DNA of 64,000 bases from Hyphomicrobiales bacterium (GTDB lineage Bacteria; Pseudomonadota; Alphaproteobacteria; Rhizobiales; Rhizobiaceae). The notes under the pieces were generated by a model. The model did not search any database. It was not told the origin of the DNA and was given only the letters and a program-made list of their open reading frames with translations. The position numbers were made by a program, and so were the translations under genes. The stretch is taken from assembly GCA_900472575.1 (NCBI GenBank), contig UCIV01000027.1:62001-126000 (forward strand), read 5' to 3'. Of this stretch, positions 26,998 through 34,848 are shown piece after piece. The stretch's first letter is position 1, and each line of letters starts with the position of its first letter.

Positions 26998-27981
26998 TCA
27001 CCCCTCCCGCGCAATCGTTGTCGCGCCCGAGCTTGAGATATCCAAGGTCGGAGCCTGCGCATTGAACGAGACCCCGGTCAGTTTCTCCGACATTTCCCAC
27101 AGCTTGTGCGCGACATGTTTTTCCATTGCCTGTTTGGAAACCTGTGCCTCGGTCGGGTGTCCGCGCGTTTCGCCCAGTCTATCTGGCCCGTAATAGCCGC
27201 CGCCTCGAGCATTCGGAGATGTAGCCGCAAACAACGTCGGCAACGCGCCTTGCGCAACAGGCTGAAACAGGAACCACAAGAACGTCCTCAAAAGGCCCTG
27301 ATCACTGCGGCGCCCAGGGGCATTGTGCAGCAGATCCGTGCGCGACACGCCTGGGTGGGCTGCGATACTGGTAATACCCCAGCCTGCCTCTTCGCTCCGC
27401 CGTTGCAGTTCGAACGCGAACATCAGGCAGGCCAGTTTCGACTGAGTGTAGACAGGCATCGGCTTATAGCCACGCTCTGCCTGCAGATCGTCGAAATTGA
27501 TCGCAGCGCTCGCGCTTCTAACAGCAATGCTGGAAACGGTGACGACGCGTGGGGCTTGGCCCCGCATGAGCAGCGGCAAGAGATGCCCCGTCAGGGCGAA
27601 GTGGCCGAGATAGTTGGTGCCGAACTGCAGTTCGAAACCGTCGCTGGTCGTCTGGCGCGTCGGCGGTGTCATGACACCGGCGTTGTTGATGAGCACGTCG
27701 ATGAGGTCGCGTGTTTCTTTCAGTCTTTTCGCAAGTGCCTCAATCGACGCGAGATCACCAAGGTCGACGATCTCCAAAGCGACCGATGCCTGGGGCGCCT
27801 GTTCCTTGATGCGCCGGACAGCGTCTGCACCCTTCGTCGGATTGCGTCCTGCGATGATCACGTCGCCACCGGCGCGAGCCAGCGCAAGTGCATCTTCGAA
27901 GCCCAGACCACCAGTCCCGGTGATCAGGATCGTCCGACCCTTCTGAGAGGGCATATCGTCAAGTGTCCACGATTTCGACAT
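26998..27981 (-). CDS. short-chain dehydrogenase (WWOX/retinol-dehydrogenase-like)
   Basis: 327 residues from ATG 27981 (MSKSWTLDDMPSQKGRT). SDR with a slightly degenerate cofactor loop TGTGGLGFE instead of the usual TGANSGIG, then AGRNP, LINNAGVMTPP, FGTNYLGHF, catalytic Ser in VSSIAV and VYTQSKLACL (Tyr/Lys). Long C-terminal part as in the retinol-dehydrogenase-like group. Opens the operon with the DedA and PmtA-like genes. The missing Asn/Ser in the glycine loop may alter cofactor binding. Confidence 0.87.
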   Translation of the reverse strand: MSKSWTLDDMPSQKGRTILITGTGGLGFEDALALARAGGDVIIAGRNPTKGADAVRRIKEQAPQASVALEIVDLGDLASIEALAKRLKETRDLIDVLINNAGVMTPPTRQTTSDGFELQFGTNYLGHFALTGHLLPLLMRGQAPRVVTVSSIAVRSASAAINFDDLQAERGYKPMPVYTQSKLACLMFAFELQRRSEEAGWGITSIAAHPGVSRTDLLHNAPGRRSDQGLLRTFLWFLFQPVAQGALPTLFAATSPNARGGGYYGPDRLGETRGHPTEAQVSKQAMEKHVAHKLWEMSEKLTGVSFNAQAPTLDISSSGATTIAREG

Positions 27982-28090
27982 CGTCAGTTCCTTTGTTTTC
28001 TGCTGGGGCAAGATCGTCCGCCGAAGACGCTATGTTCAGTGCACGTCTCCGGCGGACGGGAGGTCGCTGTGGGGTAAAGCGACCTTTCGC

Positions 28091-28119
28091 GGATCCGGAA
28101 CGGGGCGGTTCCGGGATCC
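28091..28119. terminator. hairpin between two SDR genes
   Basis: GGATCCGGAAC pairs with GTTCCGGGATCC (one bulged G) around a 6-base loop. It lies downstream of the Tat-signal SDR gene on the minus strand and 110 bases before the next one. No T tract, so a factor-independent terminator is uncertain. Confidence 0.35.
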
Positions 28120-28251
28120 GAGCCTATGCGTTGACATCCATCGGTCCGCCGAGGGGTGGCTTTGTGGCGATCTCGCGGGTTCGCCGCGTCCATGCCGGAG
28201 ACTTGGGGAGTGGCCCAGCTGGCTGCGAGGCAAGTTGACAGGGGTCGTCCG

Positions 28252-29103
28252 TCAGGCGATCCCGCCGTTTGCGAAGACGTTTTGGCCATTGATCCAGGTC
28301 CCGTCCGGCGAGCAGAGAAGGCTTATGACATTTGCGATATCCTCTGGCTCGCCCAGCCGCCGGAGCGGGGTTGCTTCCGGTATGCCGCGAAGCGCTTCCT
28401 CCCCGTGCTGGCGAAGGAGTTGGGTATCGACAGCGCCTGGTGATATCGCATTGACCGAGATGTTACGGCCGCCTAGTTCCTTGGCGAGAACGTTCGAGTA
28501 GACCTCCTGCGCCGCCTTGGTTGCGGCGTAGGCTGCTGTGCCGGGAGGGCTCATTTTGATGATAGTTGAGCTCAGGCTGATGATCCGTCCGCCATCGCGA
28601 ATTCGTCGTGAAGCCTCGCGCAAGACATTGAAGCTCCCCTTGACGTTGGTGGCCATCATCCGGTCAAAAGCCTCGTCGGTCATCTGCGCGAACGGACCGA
28701 CATTCATGATCCCAGCATTGTTGACCACAACGTCCACGCCGCCGAAGGCCTCGTCATTGGCGTCGAACAGCGCCTTGACCGCAGCCGGATCTGCGACGTC
28801 CCCCCGGCGAACGATCGCCCGACCGCCCGCCGCCTCGATATCGCGAACGACCGCTTCAGCTAATGCGCGGTTGGTGAGGTAGTTCACCGTCACGGGGAAC
28901 CCGTCCCGCGCCAGGCGGCGGGCTGTCGCGGCGCCAATGCCGCGGGAAGAGCCGGTGACGATCGCGCCACGCTTGTCACTTGGCTGGGCGACAACGCATG
29001 TACCGGACGATTGGGCCGATGCAACGCCGCTCATGGCGATAACGGATGGCACAGCCGATGCGAGGGCGAGGAACGTGCGTCGGGAATTGTCTGTGTTGGA
29101 CAT
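28252..29103 (-). CDS. Tat-signal short-chain dehydrogenase
   Basis: 283 residues. Starts with a twin-arginine signal (NSRRTFLALASAVPSVIAMS, SAQSS) followed by a complete SDR domain: VTGSSRGIGAATARRLA, VVNNAGIMNVG, catalytic Ser (SLSSTI) and YAATKAAQEV, ending WINGQNVFANGGIA. An exported NAD(P)-dependent SDR is unusual because the periplasm lacks free cofactor; the enzyme may be folded with bound cofactor before export. Followed by a hairpin. 54 bases after the MFS gene in the same direction. Confidence 0.85.
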   Translation of the reverse strand: MSNTDNSRRTFLALASAVPSVIAMSGVASAQSSGTCVVAQPSDKRGAIVTGSSRGIGAATARRLARDGFPVTVNYLTNRALAEAVVRDIEAAGGRAIVRRGDVADPAAVKALFDANDEAFGGVDVVVNNAGIMNVGPFAQMTDEAFDRMMATNVKGSFNVLREASRRIRDGGRIISLSSTIIKMSPPGTAAYAATKAAQEVYSNVLAKELGGRNISVNAISPGAVDTQLLRQHGEEALRGIPEATPLRRLGEPEDIANVISLLCSPDGTWINGQNVFANGGIA

Positions 29104-29157
29104 TTCAATATCTCCTAAAGAGTTTCGAATAGTTCGGCCTGGGACGGCGGTTTGCCG

Positions 29158-30471
29158 TCAGCGTTGGCGAAGGAAGACGCCAACCCTTTGGTTTGCGACG
29201 AGGAGAGTGATGCCTGCTGCCACGGTCGACAAAGGCACGATCAACAAACCAAGGCCGAGGCCGTTCGAAATATCGGCTGCGCTGGCAGCATCGCTGACAA
29301 TGCCAACGATCAGAGGGCCCAGTGCAGGCCCGAGGAGGCCGCTTCCGATCATGACGAGGCTGGTCGCCTGTGCCTGACGTCCAGGGCCGGCGATCAGATG
29401 AGAGGCTCCGAAGCCCCAGGGCAACATGAATGAAAATGACAGCATTCCAGGCACGAAGAGCGCAATCGCTATCCAGCCGGTCGGTGCAAATAGCGCCACA
29501 GTCGTCGTCATGCTGGCGATCAGGAAGAGAATTGCCGGTGGGCCGAGAACCTTGCCGGTGCCTGAGCGAACAGCAAAATCAAACCAGCGTCCACCGCCCA
29601 AAGTCCCGATGATCCCCATCAACCCCTGCAACATGCCGAACGAAACGCCGACCTCTGTCGCGGTAAAGCCATGGGAGCGGATCAGAAAAGGTATGGAGAA
29701 GGCGTAAAAAGGCGCGCCTGCGAAGCCCAGGAATATAGTGCCCGCGAACAACCAGCGGAACGCCGGGGTTGATAGCAGGTCGAGGCTGGTTCGCAGAAAG
29801 GGTTCATTGCGAGAGGCGGTTGTTGGAAGTGGAGGAGTGGGACCGGCGACAAGAACTGTTAGCAAACCGATCAGGATTCCGATAGCTCCAGCACCGATCA
29901 AAACGACGCGCCAGCCAAAGACATCCGCGATCGCGCCGCCCGCCGCAAAACCGACCATGGTGCCGAGCGGAATGCCCATCGCAAACAAACCAATTGAAAG
30001 GCCACGCCGTTCGGGGCTGATTTTGCGAACAATGAGAGCATGACCGGCCGGGACCGCGCCGGCTTCCCCGAATGCGACTCCAAGGCGTGTTAGTGCCAGG
30101 AACATGAAACTCGCAGCAAAACCACCAAGGGTCGTCATGACGCTCCAGATGAGGACGCAGGATACCAGTACGAGCCGGGGAGAGCCCCGATCTGCCGCTC
30201 GGGCAACCGGCAATGAGAGGAGTGCATAGCAGACGGCAAATGCAAGGCCCGTCAGCAGCCCCATCTCGGTGTCGGTTAGCTCGAGATCCTCTTTGATCTT
30301 TTCCGACAGGATGAACGGCAATATTCGATCGATCTGCGAGAACGCGTTGATGAGCAAAAGCACAATGGATATGGCGGCCATTCGCGGGCCTGTTACGTAT
30401 TCTCTGTTGGACGCAATGGGCGGCGCTCGCGTCGCTACGGGGTCTATTGACCGGGCGACAGTTTCTGTCAT
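29158..30471 (-). CDS. MFS transporter (spinster-like group)
   Basis: 437 residues with about twelve hydrophobic segments. Motif A-like loop in RAADRGSPRLVLV after TM2, ALTRLGVAFGEAG in TM4, and IGLFAMGIPLGTMVGFAAGG. INAFSQIDRILPFILSEKIK at TM1 is typical of the spinster/GudP-like carriers for organic acids or lipids. Divergent from the AraC-type regulator (51 bases between the starts), its probable controller; the Tat-signal SDR follows in the same direction. Confidence 0.88.
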   Translation of the reverse strand: MTETVARSIDPVATRAPPIASNREYVTGPRMAAISIVLLLINAFSQIDRILPFILSEKIKEDLELTDTEMGLLTGLAFAVCYALLSLPVARAADRGSPRLVLVSCVLIWSVMTTLGGFAASFMFLALTRLGVAFGEAGAVPAGHALIVRKISPERRGLSIGLFAMGIPLGTMVGFAAGGAIADVFGWRVVLIGAGAIGILIGLLTVLVAGPTPPLPTTASRNEPFLRTSLDLLSTPAFRWLFAGTIFLGFAGAPFYAFSIPFLIRSHGFTATEVGVSFGMLQGLMGIIGTLGGGRWFDFAVRSGTGKVLGPPAILFLIASMTTTVALFAPTGWIAIALFVPGMLSFSFMLPWGFGASHLIAGPGRQAQATSLVMIGSGLLGPALGPLIVGIVSDAASAADISNGLGLGLLIVPLSTVAAGITLLVANQRVGVFLRQR

Positions 30472-30522
30472 CTTGAGGTCACTCCTCGCTTGGTTGCACC
30501 CTTAAGCTAGATGGAGTGACCA

Positions 30523-31557
30523 ATGACCAGAATGCCCGAACCTTCAAAAAACTTGCCTATTCCTGCAGGAGAGGCGATGGTGCCGACGAGGAACCGCGTC
30601 TTGCCGTGGCCCCTGAAACAGCCGGAGCCCCGTTTGAATTCTCCATTGCTATCTGCTGTAACGGCCTACATTGAAGACCAGGGAGGCGGCCAAGGCCTGT
30701 TTCCGACGGCCATAGAAGGCTTCAATATCGTCCGCTCGTTTCAGTCGATGATGCCAATGCGCAACATCTATCGGCCGTCGCTCTGCGTGGTCATCGAGGG
30801 CGGCAAAGAGCTGCAGCTTGGAGAGGAGCTGCTGCGCTACGGAACGATGGAGTGCCTCGTCGTCAGTGTCGGCGTCCCAGCGACCGGCCAGATCGTCGAG
30901 GCAAGTGAGGAGACCCCTTACTTCGGCGTGATGATTGACTTTGACGTGGCAACCGTACGGGAAGTTCTTGAACAATTGGAGGCGCTCCCTCCGCAGTCGG
31001 ACACATCAGGTCCATGCGCCTTCGTCGCGAAGGTCGATCAGCCCCTGGAAGATTGCATCCTTCGCCTCGTTCGGCTGCTGGCGACACCGAAAGCGATTCC
31101 TGTTTTGGCACCTTCGATCGTCCGGGAGATCTGCTACTGGTTATTGAGCGGGCCGCACGGCGGCGAAATCTGCAAGCTAGCTTTGCCCGAATCGAACATT
31201 GAGCGCGTCGTCAGAGCCGTTTCAGTCCTGCATACCAATTTCGCAGAAACGCTTCGGGTGGAAGAACTGGCTGAAATTGCTCGAATGAGCCCGTCATCTT
31301 TCCATCAGCATTTCAAGGCGCTGACGGCAATGACACCGCTTCAGTTTCAAAAACAACTTCGCCTGCTGGAGGCGCGCCGACTCATGGCAACTCAAGCTGC
31401 GAATGTCACTGAGGCCGCGTACAAAGTTGGGTACGAGAGCGCTTCACAGTTCAGTCGAGAATATTCCCGGACGTTCGGAATTGCTCCGAAACAAGATGCT
31501 CTTAGACAACAGAAGCTTCAGGATCTATATGCTAGCCGCACAGTGCGCTCGGCATAG
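30523..31557 (+). CDS. AraC-family regulator with AraC_N domain
   Basis: 344 residues. N-terminal AraC_N-type domain (IYRPSLCVVIEGGKELQLGE, GVPATGQIVEAS, YFGVMIDFD) and C-terminal double helix-turn-helix: LRVEELAEIARMSPSSFHQH, then FKALTAMTPLQFQKQLRL, EAAYKVGYESASQFSREYSR and TFGIAP. Start chosen at 30523 because GGAG is 6 bases upstream. Divergent from the MFS gene and the SDR behind it, which form the likely regulon. Effector unknown. Confidence 0.9.
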   Translation: MTRMPEPSKNLPIPAGEAMVPTRNRVLPWPLKQPEPRLNSPLLSAVTAYIEDQGGGQGLFPTAIEGFNIVRSFQSMMPMRNIYRPSLCVVIEGGKELQLGEELLRYGTMECLVVSVGVPATGQIVEASEETPYFGVMIDFDVATVREVLEQLEALPPQSDTSGPCAFVAKVDQPLEDCILRLVRLLATPKAIPVLAPSIVREICYWLLSGPHGGEICKLALPESNIERVVRAVSVLHTNFAETLRVEELAEIARMSPSSFHQHFKALTAMTPLQFQKQLRLLEARRLMATQAANVTEAAYKVGYESASQFSREYSRTFGIAPKQDALRQQKLQDLYASRTVRSA

Positions 31558-31570
31558 CAACCGCCGCTGA

Positions 31571-31804
31571 TCGAGTCGCAGGTGTGGAGAGAGCCACGTC
31601 GACGGGCAGCCCGCGACGTCGGAGATGATTGCGGCGAGCATCAACACCAATCCGAGCCATGTGCGCGGACTGCTGGCGCAACTGAACAGGGCAGGGTTGA
31701 CGCGATCGCAGATGGGAACGACTGGCGGAGCGCTTCTGGCTCGTGGCCCGGATACGATCAGCCTGTTGGACGTTTACAGGGCCGTGGACGGCACGGTTGC
31801 CTGA
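31571..31804 (+). pseudogene. Rrf2-family regulator fragment
   Basis: This frame, open from a TGA at 31568 to a TGA at 31802, encodes DGQPATSEMIAASINTNPSH, VRGLLAQLNRAGLTRSQMG, GGALLARGPDTISLLDVYRA: the helix-turn-helix and wing of an Rrf2 regulator. The family's N-terminal helix (LxxALHxLxxLA) and the C-terminal region with or without Fe-S cysteines are missing, and there is no start codon before the DNA-binding helix except an internal ATG at 31625. Evidently a truncated relic. The surrounding bases (31558-31903) hold no other gene. Confidence 0.6.
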
Positions 31805-31903
31805 GGCTGCTTCTCCTGGAGGTCAAGTACGCGATTGCTTCCCGGCGCGGTGATCACGGCGAATGCGAACGCGCGGGCTATAGATCGCGACACGATATCG
31901 TAT

Positions 31904-32275
31904 TCAGGCACCATGGCTGGCATCGGCCGGCTCTTGCCGTATTGCGCGCGGCGGACGACGCCCCGATGATACCAGTTCGTTGGGCCCACCAAATGACCGT
32001 GGCGACGAGAGAACCGTCGCCTCCGTCACCCAGACCTTGCCATCGATGTCTTCGCCTCGTCGGATCGCAACCGCCGCCAGGTCGCGATAATACTCGGCGA
32101 AACGAACGAGCCGCCGAAGCGACATTTCCGGCGGGCGCGCTGTCGCCTTCATGGCCTCGCACGTGACGATCACAAGCCAGACGGAGGCGCCGTCGGTCAC
32201 GGCCATCTGACCGTTCTCAAAGTACAGGAAGGGCGCGGGCTCGCAGAGCTCGATTTCGCGATCGTTTGACATCAT
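31904..32275 (-). CDS. hypothetical protein in the ku operon (DUF1488-like)
   Basis: 123 residues. Start ATG 32275 overlaps the ku stop codon by four bases and has AGGA 7 bases upstream. The middle, DGASVWLVIVTCEAM, RLVRFAEYYRDLAA, then DGKVWVTEATV, resembles small rhizobial DUF1488-type proteins (one beta sheet and a C-terminal helix). The last 30 residues (from SSPRSFGG) look unlike the rest and may reflect a frameshift. Translational coupling with Ku suggests a role in end joining or its control, but no function is established. Confidence 0.6.
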   Translation of the reverse strand: MMSNDREIELCEPAPFLYFENGQMAVTDGASVWLVIVTCEAMKATARPPEMSLRRLVRFAEYYRDLAAVAIRRGEDIDGKVWVTEATVLSSPRSFGGPNELVSSGRRPPRAIRQEPADASHGA

Positions 32276-33081
32276 CCCGACTTCCTGCTTTTGAGTTCGT
32301 CGGCAACGCTCTTGCGCAGGGCGTCCATGATGTTGATAACGTTGGAGGCCGGGGCAGGGGCATCCTTTTTCTTCGCGATCTTCTTTTTCGGCTTCAAGGC
32401 CTTCTTCTTCTCCTCGATCAGCTTGAGAAGACTTTCCTGGATCGGATCGCTGACCATGTCAGGCGACCACCGCTTCGTCTTCTTCTTGATCAGTTGCTGC
32501 ACAAGCGGCACGAGATCAGGATCGGCCTCGTCGTCGATGTCCTCGAAATACGCCTCCTCGGGGCGAACCTCGTCGCCGAAACGCAGGGACCAGAGAACGA
32601 TGCCTTCGTCTCGCGGCTCAAGGACGACCGCCTTCTCGCGTCGGCCGACGACGAGCTTCGATATCCCAACGACCTTGTCGGCCTTCATCGCATCCCGGAT
32701 CACCGCGAACGCCTCGTTACCGACGGCATCGTCCGGCATCAGATAGTGCGGCTTCTCGAGGTAGACCCATTCGATCGATTCCGCCGGAGCGAACTTCTCG
32801 ATGTCGATGGTTTTCACGGTGTTCAGCGCGACTGCATCGAGGTCGTCGTCGGTCAGAATGACATAGTCGTTCTCGCCGCGGGCGTAGCCCTTCGCCTCGT
32901 TACCGTCCTTGACGGGCTTGCCCGTGACGGAATCGATGTATTGGGAGACTACCCTGTTGCCGGTCTCCTTGTTGAGCGTGTGAAACCGAACCTTCTCGGC
33001 TTCCGACGTCGCCGGGCTCATGTTGACCGGGCAGGTGACGAGAGAAAGCTTGAGGTAGCCTTTCCAGTAGGGACGCGCCAT
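32272..33081 (-). CDS. ku: Ku protein, copy 1 (non-homologous end joining)
   Basis: 269 residues, complete bacterial Ku: PYWKGYLKLSLVTCPVNM, KVRFHTLNKETGNRVVSQYI, GYARGENDYVILTDDDLDAV, SIEWVYLEKPHYL, and a lysine-rich C-terminal tail (EEKKKALKPKKKIAKKKDAP) that in the family contacts LigD and DNA. Forms a ring homodimer on double-strand ends. RBS AGGAG 7 bases upstream. Ten bases after the second ku gene. No LigD or other ligase is in the window, so the end-joining ligase must be elsewhere. Confidence 0.93.
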   Translation of the reverse strand: MARPYWKGYLKLSLVTCPVNMSPATSEAEKVRFHTLNKETGNRVVSQYIDSVTGKPVKDGNEAKGYARGENDYVILTDDDLDAVALNTVKTIDIEKFAPAESIEWVYLEKPHYLMPDDAVGNEAFAVIRDAMKADKVVGISKLVVGRREKAVVLEPRDEGIVLWSLRFGDEVRPEEAYFEDIDDEADPDLVPLVQQLIKKKTKRWSPDMVSDPIQESLLKLIEEKKKALKPKKKIAKKKDAPAPASNVINIMDALRKSVADELKSRKSG

Positions 33082-33091
33082 GACTTATCTC

Positions 33092-34000
33092 CTAGCTCGC
33101 CTTGCGCTGCGGGGCCGCCTTCGGAGCGGCGGACTTCGCGGCAGCCCCGCGCGCCGCGCGCTGACGACCCGTGCCCTTGTTGGCATTGGCCGCAGTGCGT
33201 TTCGGTTTATCGTCAGCGGGCTTCGTCAGGCCAGCGCTTTCGCGAAGCGCCTCCAATAGGTCGTTCGGTTTCGATACCTCGACCTTCTTCGGCTTCGGAA
33301 GCGATCGGCCCTCGATCTTTGCCTTTACCAGCTCGGCGAGGGCTGCTTCATATCGATCGTCGAACGTGGCCGGATCGAACTCGCCCTTCTTCGTACCGAT
33401 AATATGCTTGGCGAGATCCAGCATCTCGCCCTCGATCTTCAGCTTGGGCATTCCTTCGAAGGCCTTCTTCGACGATCGGACCTCATAGTCGTAGTTCAGC
33501 GTCGTTGCGATCAGGCCTTTGCCGTGAAGCCGGATGAGGACAGTGTGCATGCGCCGGAACAGGACGGTCCTTGCGATCGCCGCGACCTTTGACTTCCGCA
33601 TCCCGTCGCGGAGCGCGACAAACGCATCGCCGCCCATCTTGTCAGGTGTCAGATAGTACGGCTTGTCGAAGTAGACGTCATCGACGTCAGAGCAGGGAAT
33701 GAAGGCTTCGATCTCAAGCGTCTTGTTCGATTCCGGGATCGTGGCGGCGACCTCGTCCGGGTCGATGATGATGTATTGACCGTTTTCGATTTCGAAGCCC
33801 TTGGTCTGCAGCTCCTTCGGCACAGGCTTTTCGGTCTCACCGTCAACAAAAATGCGGTTGACCCGATTGCCGGTGGCTTTGTTAATCGTGTTGAAGGTGA
33901 TCCGGTCTGAGGTGCTGGCGGCCGTGTAGAGTGCCGCTCCGCAAGAGACTTCCCCGAACTTGATGAAGCCCTTCCACTGGGCCCTGTGTCCACTCGCCAT
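33092..34000 (-). CDS. ku: Ku protein, copy 2 (non-homologous end joining)
   Basis: 302 residues. Same fold as copy 1 (QWKGFIKFGEVSCGAALYTA, RITFNTINKATGNRVNRIF, GFEIENGQYIIIDPDEVAA, VYFDKPYYLTP) with a longer Ala/Lys/Arg-rich tail ending AAPQRKAS. The two copies share only moderate similarity, so they may form a heterodimer as proposed for paired rhizobial Ku proteins. First gene of the operon; GGGAG is 8 bases upstream. A 9-base palindrome and a possible RpoE2-type GGAAC element lie just upstream. Confidence 0.93.
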   Translation of the reverse strand: MASGHRAQWKGFIKFGEVSCGAALYTAASTSDRITFNTINKATGNRVNRIFVDGETEKPVPKELQTKGFEIENGQYIIIDPDEVAATIPESNKTLEIEAFIPCSDVDDVYFDKPYYLTPDKMGGDAFVALRDGMRKSKVAAIARTVLFRRMHTVLIRLHGKGLIATTLNYDYEVRSSKKAFEGMPKLKIEGEMLDLAKHIIGTKKGEFDPATFDDRYEAALAELVKAKIEGRSLPKPKKVEVSKPNDLLEALRESAGLTKPADDKPKRTAANANKGTGRQRAARGAAAKSAAPKAAPQRKAS

Positions 34001-34046
34001 ACCCGTTACTCCCGAATCGCTACTGGCGAATCAAGTTCTGGCGAAG

Positions 34047-34073
34047 TGATTCGTTCCGACTCGAAACGAATCA
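34047..34073. promoter_or_regulatory. palindrome upstream of the ku operon
   Basis: TGATTCGTT (34047-34055) and AACGAATCA (34065-34073) are perfect reverse complements with a 9-base spacer, 46 bases upstream of the ku-2 start. A GGAAC (minus strand, 34057-34053) inside it is followed after 18 bases by TT, a weak match to the RpoE2 stress promoter form. CGAATC also recurs at 34014 and 34027. Confidence 0.45.
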
Positions 34074-34166
34074 TTTTTCAAAGGCTTAGCGTCGTTTGTT
34101 GCCAGTTTGATTCCGGGTGCACCGGCTGCCGCCTACAGAGGAAGGGATCGCCGAGGTGTAACGCGA

Positions 34167-34191
34167 GGAACAACGTGAATCATCAAACGTT
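34167..34191 (+). promoter_or_regulatory. EcfG/RpoE2-type general stress promoter
   Basis: GGAAC (34167-34171), 16 bases, then CGTT (34188-34191): an exact match to the alphaproteobacterial general-stress sigma consensus. It lies about 38 bases upstream of the DUF3606 gene and points at it. Confidence 0.7.
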
Positions 34192-34229
34192 TAGGGGCAG
34201 GATCACGTAGCCAGCAAGGAGATATCGAC

Positions 34230-34403
34230 ATGGCGACCACTACACGCGGCCGGGCGCAGGACAGAGCGAAGGTCGCAGGCGGACAGGATCATGAGGTCCG
34301 ATACGAAGCGAAAAAGGAAGGCGTCTCGAAAGGTGAAGTGAAAGATGCCGTCAAAAAGGTCGGCAACAGCCGCAAGAAGGTCGAAGCGGATCTAAAGGGT
34401 TGA
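34230..34403 (+). CDS. DUF3606-type small basic protein
   Basis: 57 residues: MATTTRGRAQDRAKVAGGQ, VRYEAKKEGVSKGEVKDAVK, KVGNSRKKVEADLKG. The second half is the DUF3606 pattern (a short helical unit, EVxYxxKKxGVSKxEVxxAVxKVGxSxxKVE). Small, lysine-rich, function unknown; members are common stress-induced genes in rhizobia. AAGGAG precedes the ATG by 8 bases. It follows the EcfG-type promoter at 34167 and overlaps the next gene by one base (TGATG). Confidence 0.8.
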   Translation: MATTTRGRAQDRAKVAGGQDHEVRYEAKKEGVSKGEVKDAVKKVGNSRKKVEADLKG

Positions 34404-34660
34404 TGGATCAAACGCTCGATAAAAGCGTCTCGAGCTCAGCGATCGACGCTCGCGCAGGATCAATTCCGACCCACGGCGACCGTCAACGGGCGGAAGTCGA
34501 GATCAGCTTCACGCAGAACGCGCGGTTGCGCGCAAGCGTCGATGTCTCCAGCGGGGGCCTGCTTTCGATCGCAGCTCTCGTCTCCAGCATACTTCTATCG
34601 ACGGCTGTTCTCGTCCATGTCGCCACGCGCGACGCCCGGTCGAAAAGCCTCTGGCGGTGA
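34403..34660 (+). CDS. small single-pass membrane protein
   Basis: 85 residues from ATG 34403. Hydrophilic N-terminal 50 residues, including EVEISFTQNARLRASVDV, then one membrane helix (LLSIAALVSSILLSTAVLVH) and a short basic end. The start overlaps the DUF3606 stop by one base, so both are under the stress promoter. No known family recognised. C-in or C-out cannot be told. Confidence 0.6.
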   Translation: MDQTLDKSVSSSAIDARAGSIPTHGDRQRAEVEISFTQNARLRASVDVSSGGLLSIAALVSSILLSTAVLVHVATRDARSKSLWR

Positions 34661-34785
34661 CGGGGCCTCGCCTCGACGCGATCTTGAAGATCGTCGTCGC
34701 AATCCTCATTTAGGGGCTACCACCCGAAACCAACGATAGCCGCAGCGCGAAATGATTTCGCGTGGGCGCGGCCGTCCGGGTGAAC

Positions 34786-34818
34786 GAGGGCGCTCCCCAT
34801 GACGGGTCGAGCGCCCTC
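34786..34818. terminator. stem-loop after the stress gene pair
   Basis: GAGGGCGCTC (34786-34795) pairs exactly with GAGCGCCCTC (34809-34818) around a 13-base loop, followed by GGTTTG. A separate 17-base palindrome CGCGAAAT-G-ATTTCGCG lies just upstream at 34746-34762. Confidence 0.5.
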
Positions 34819-34848
34819 GGTTTGTCATAAGCCCGAAAGCGAGAACCG

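Noticed and set aside
32266..33402. 378-codon plus-strand frame across both ku genes
   Set aside because: Antisense to two well-supported Ku genes.
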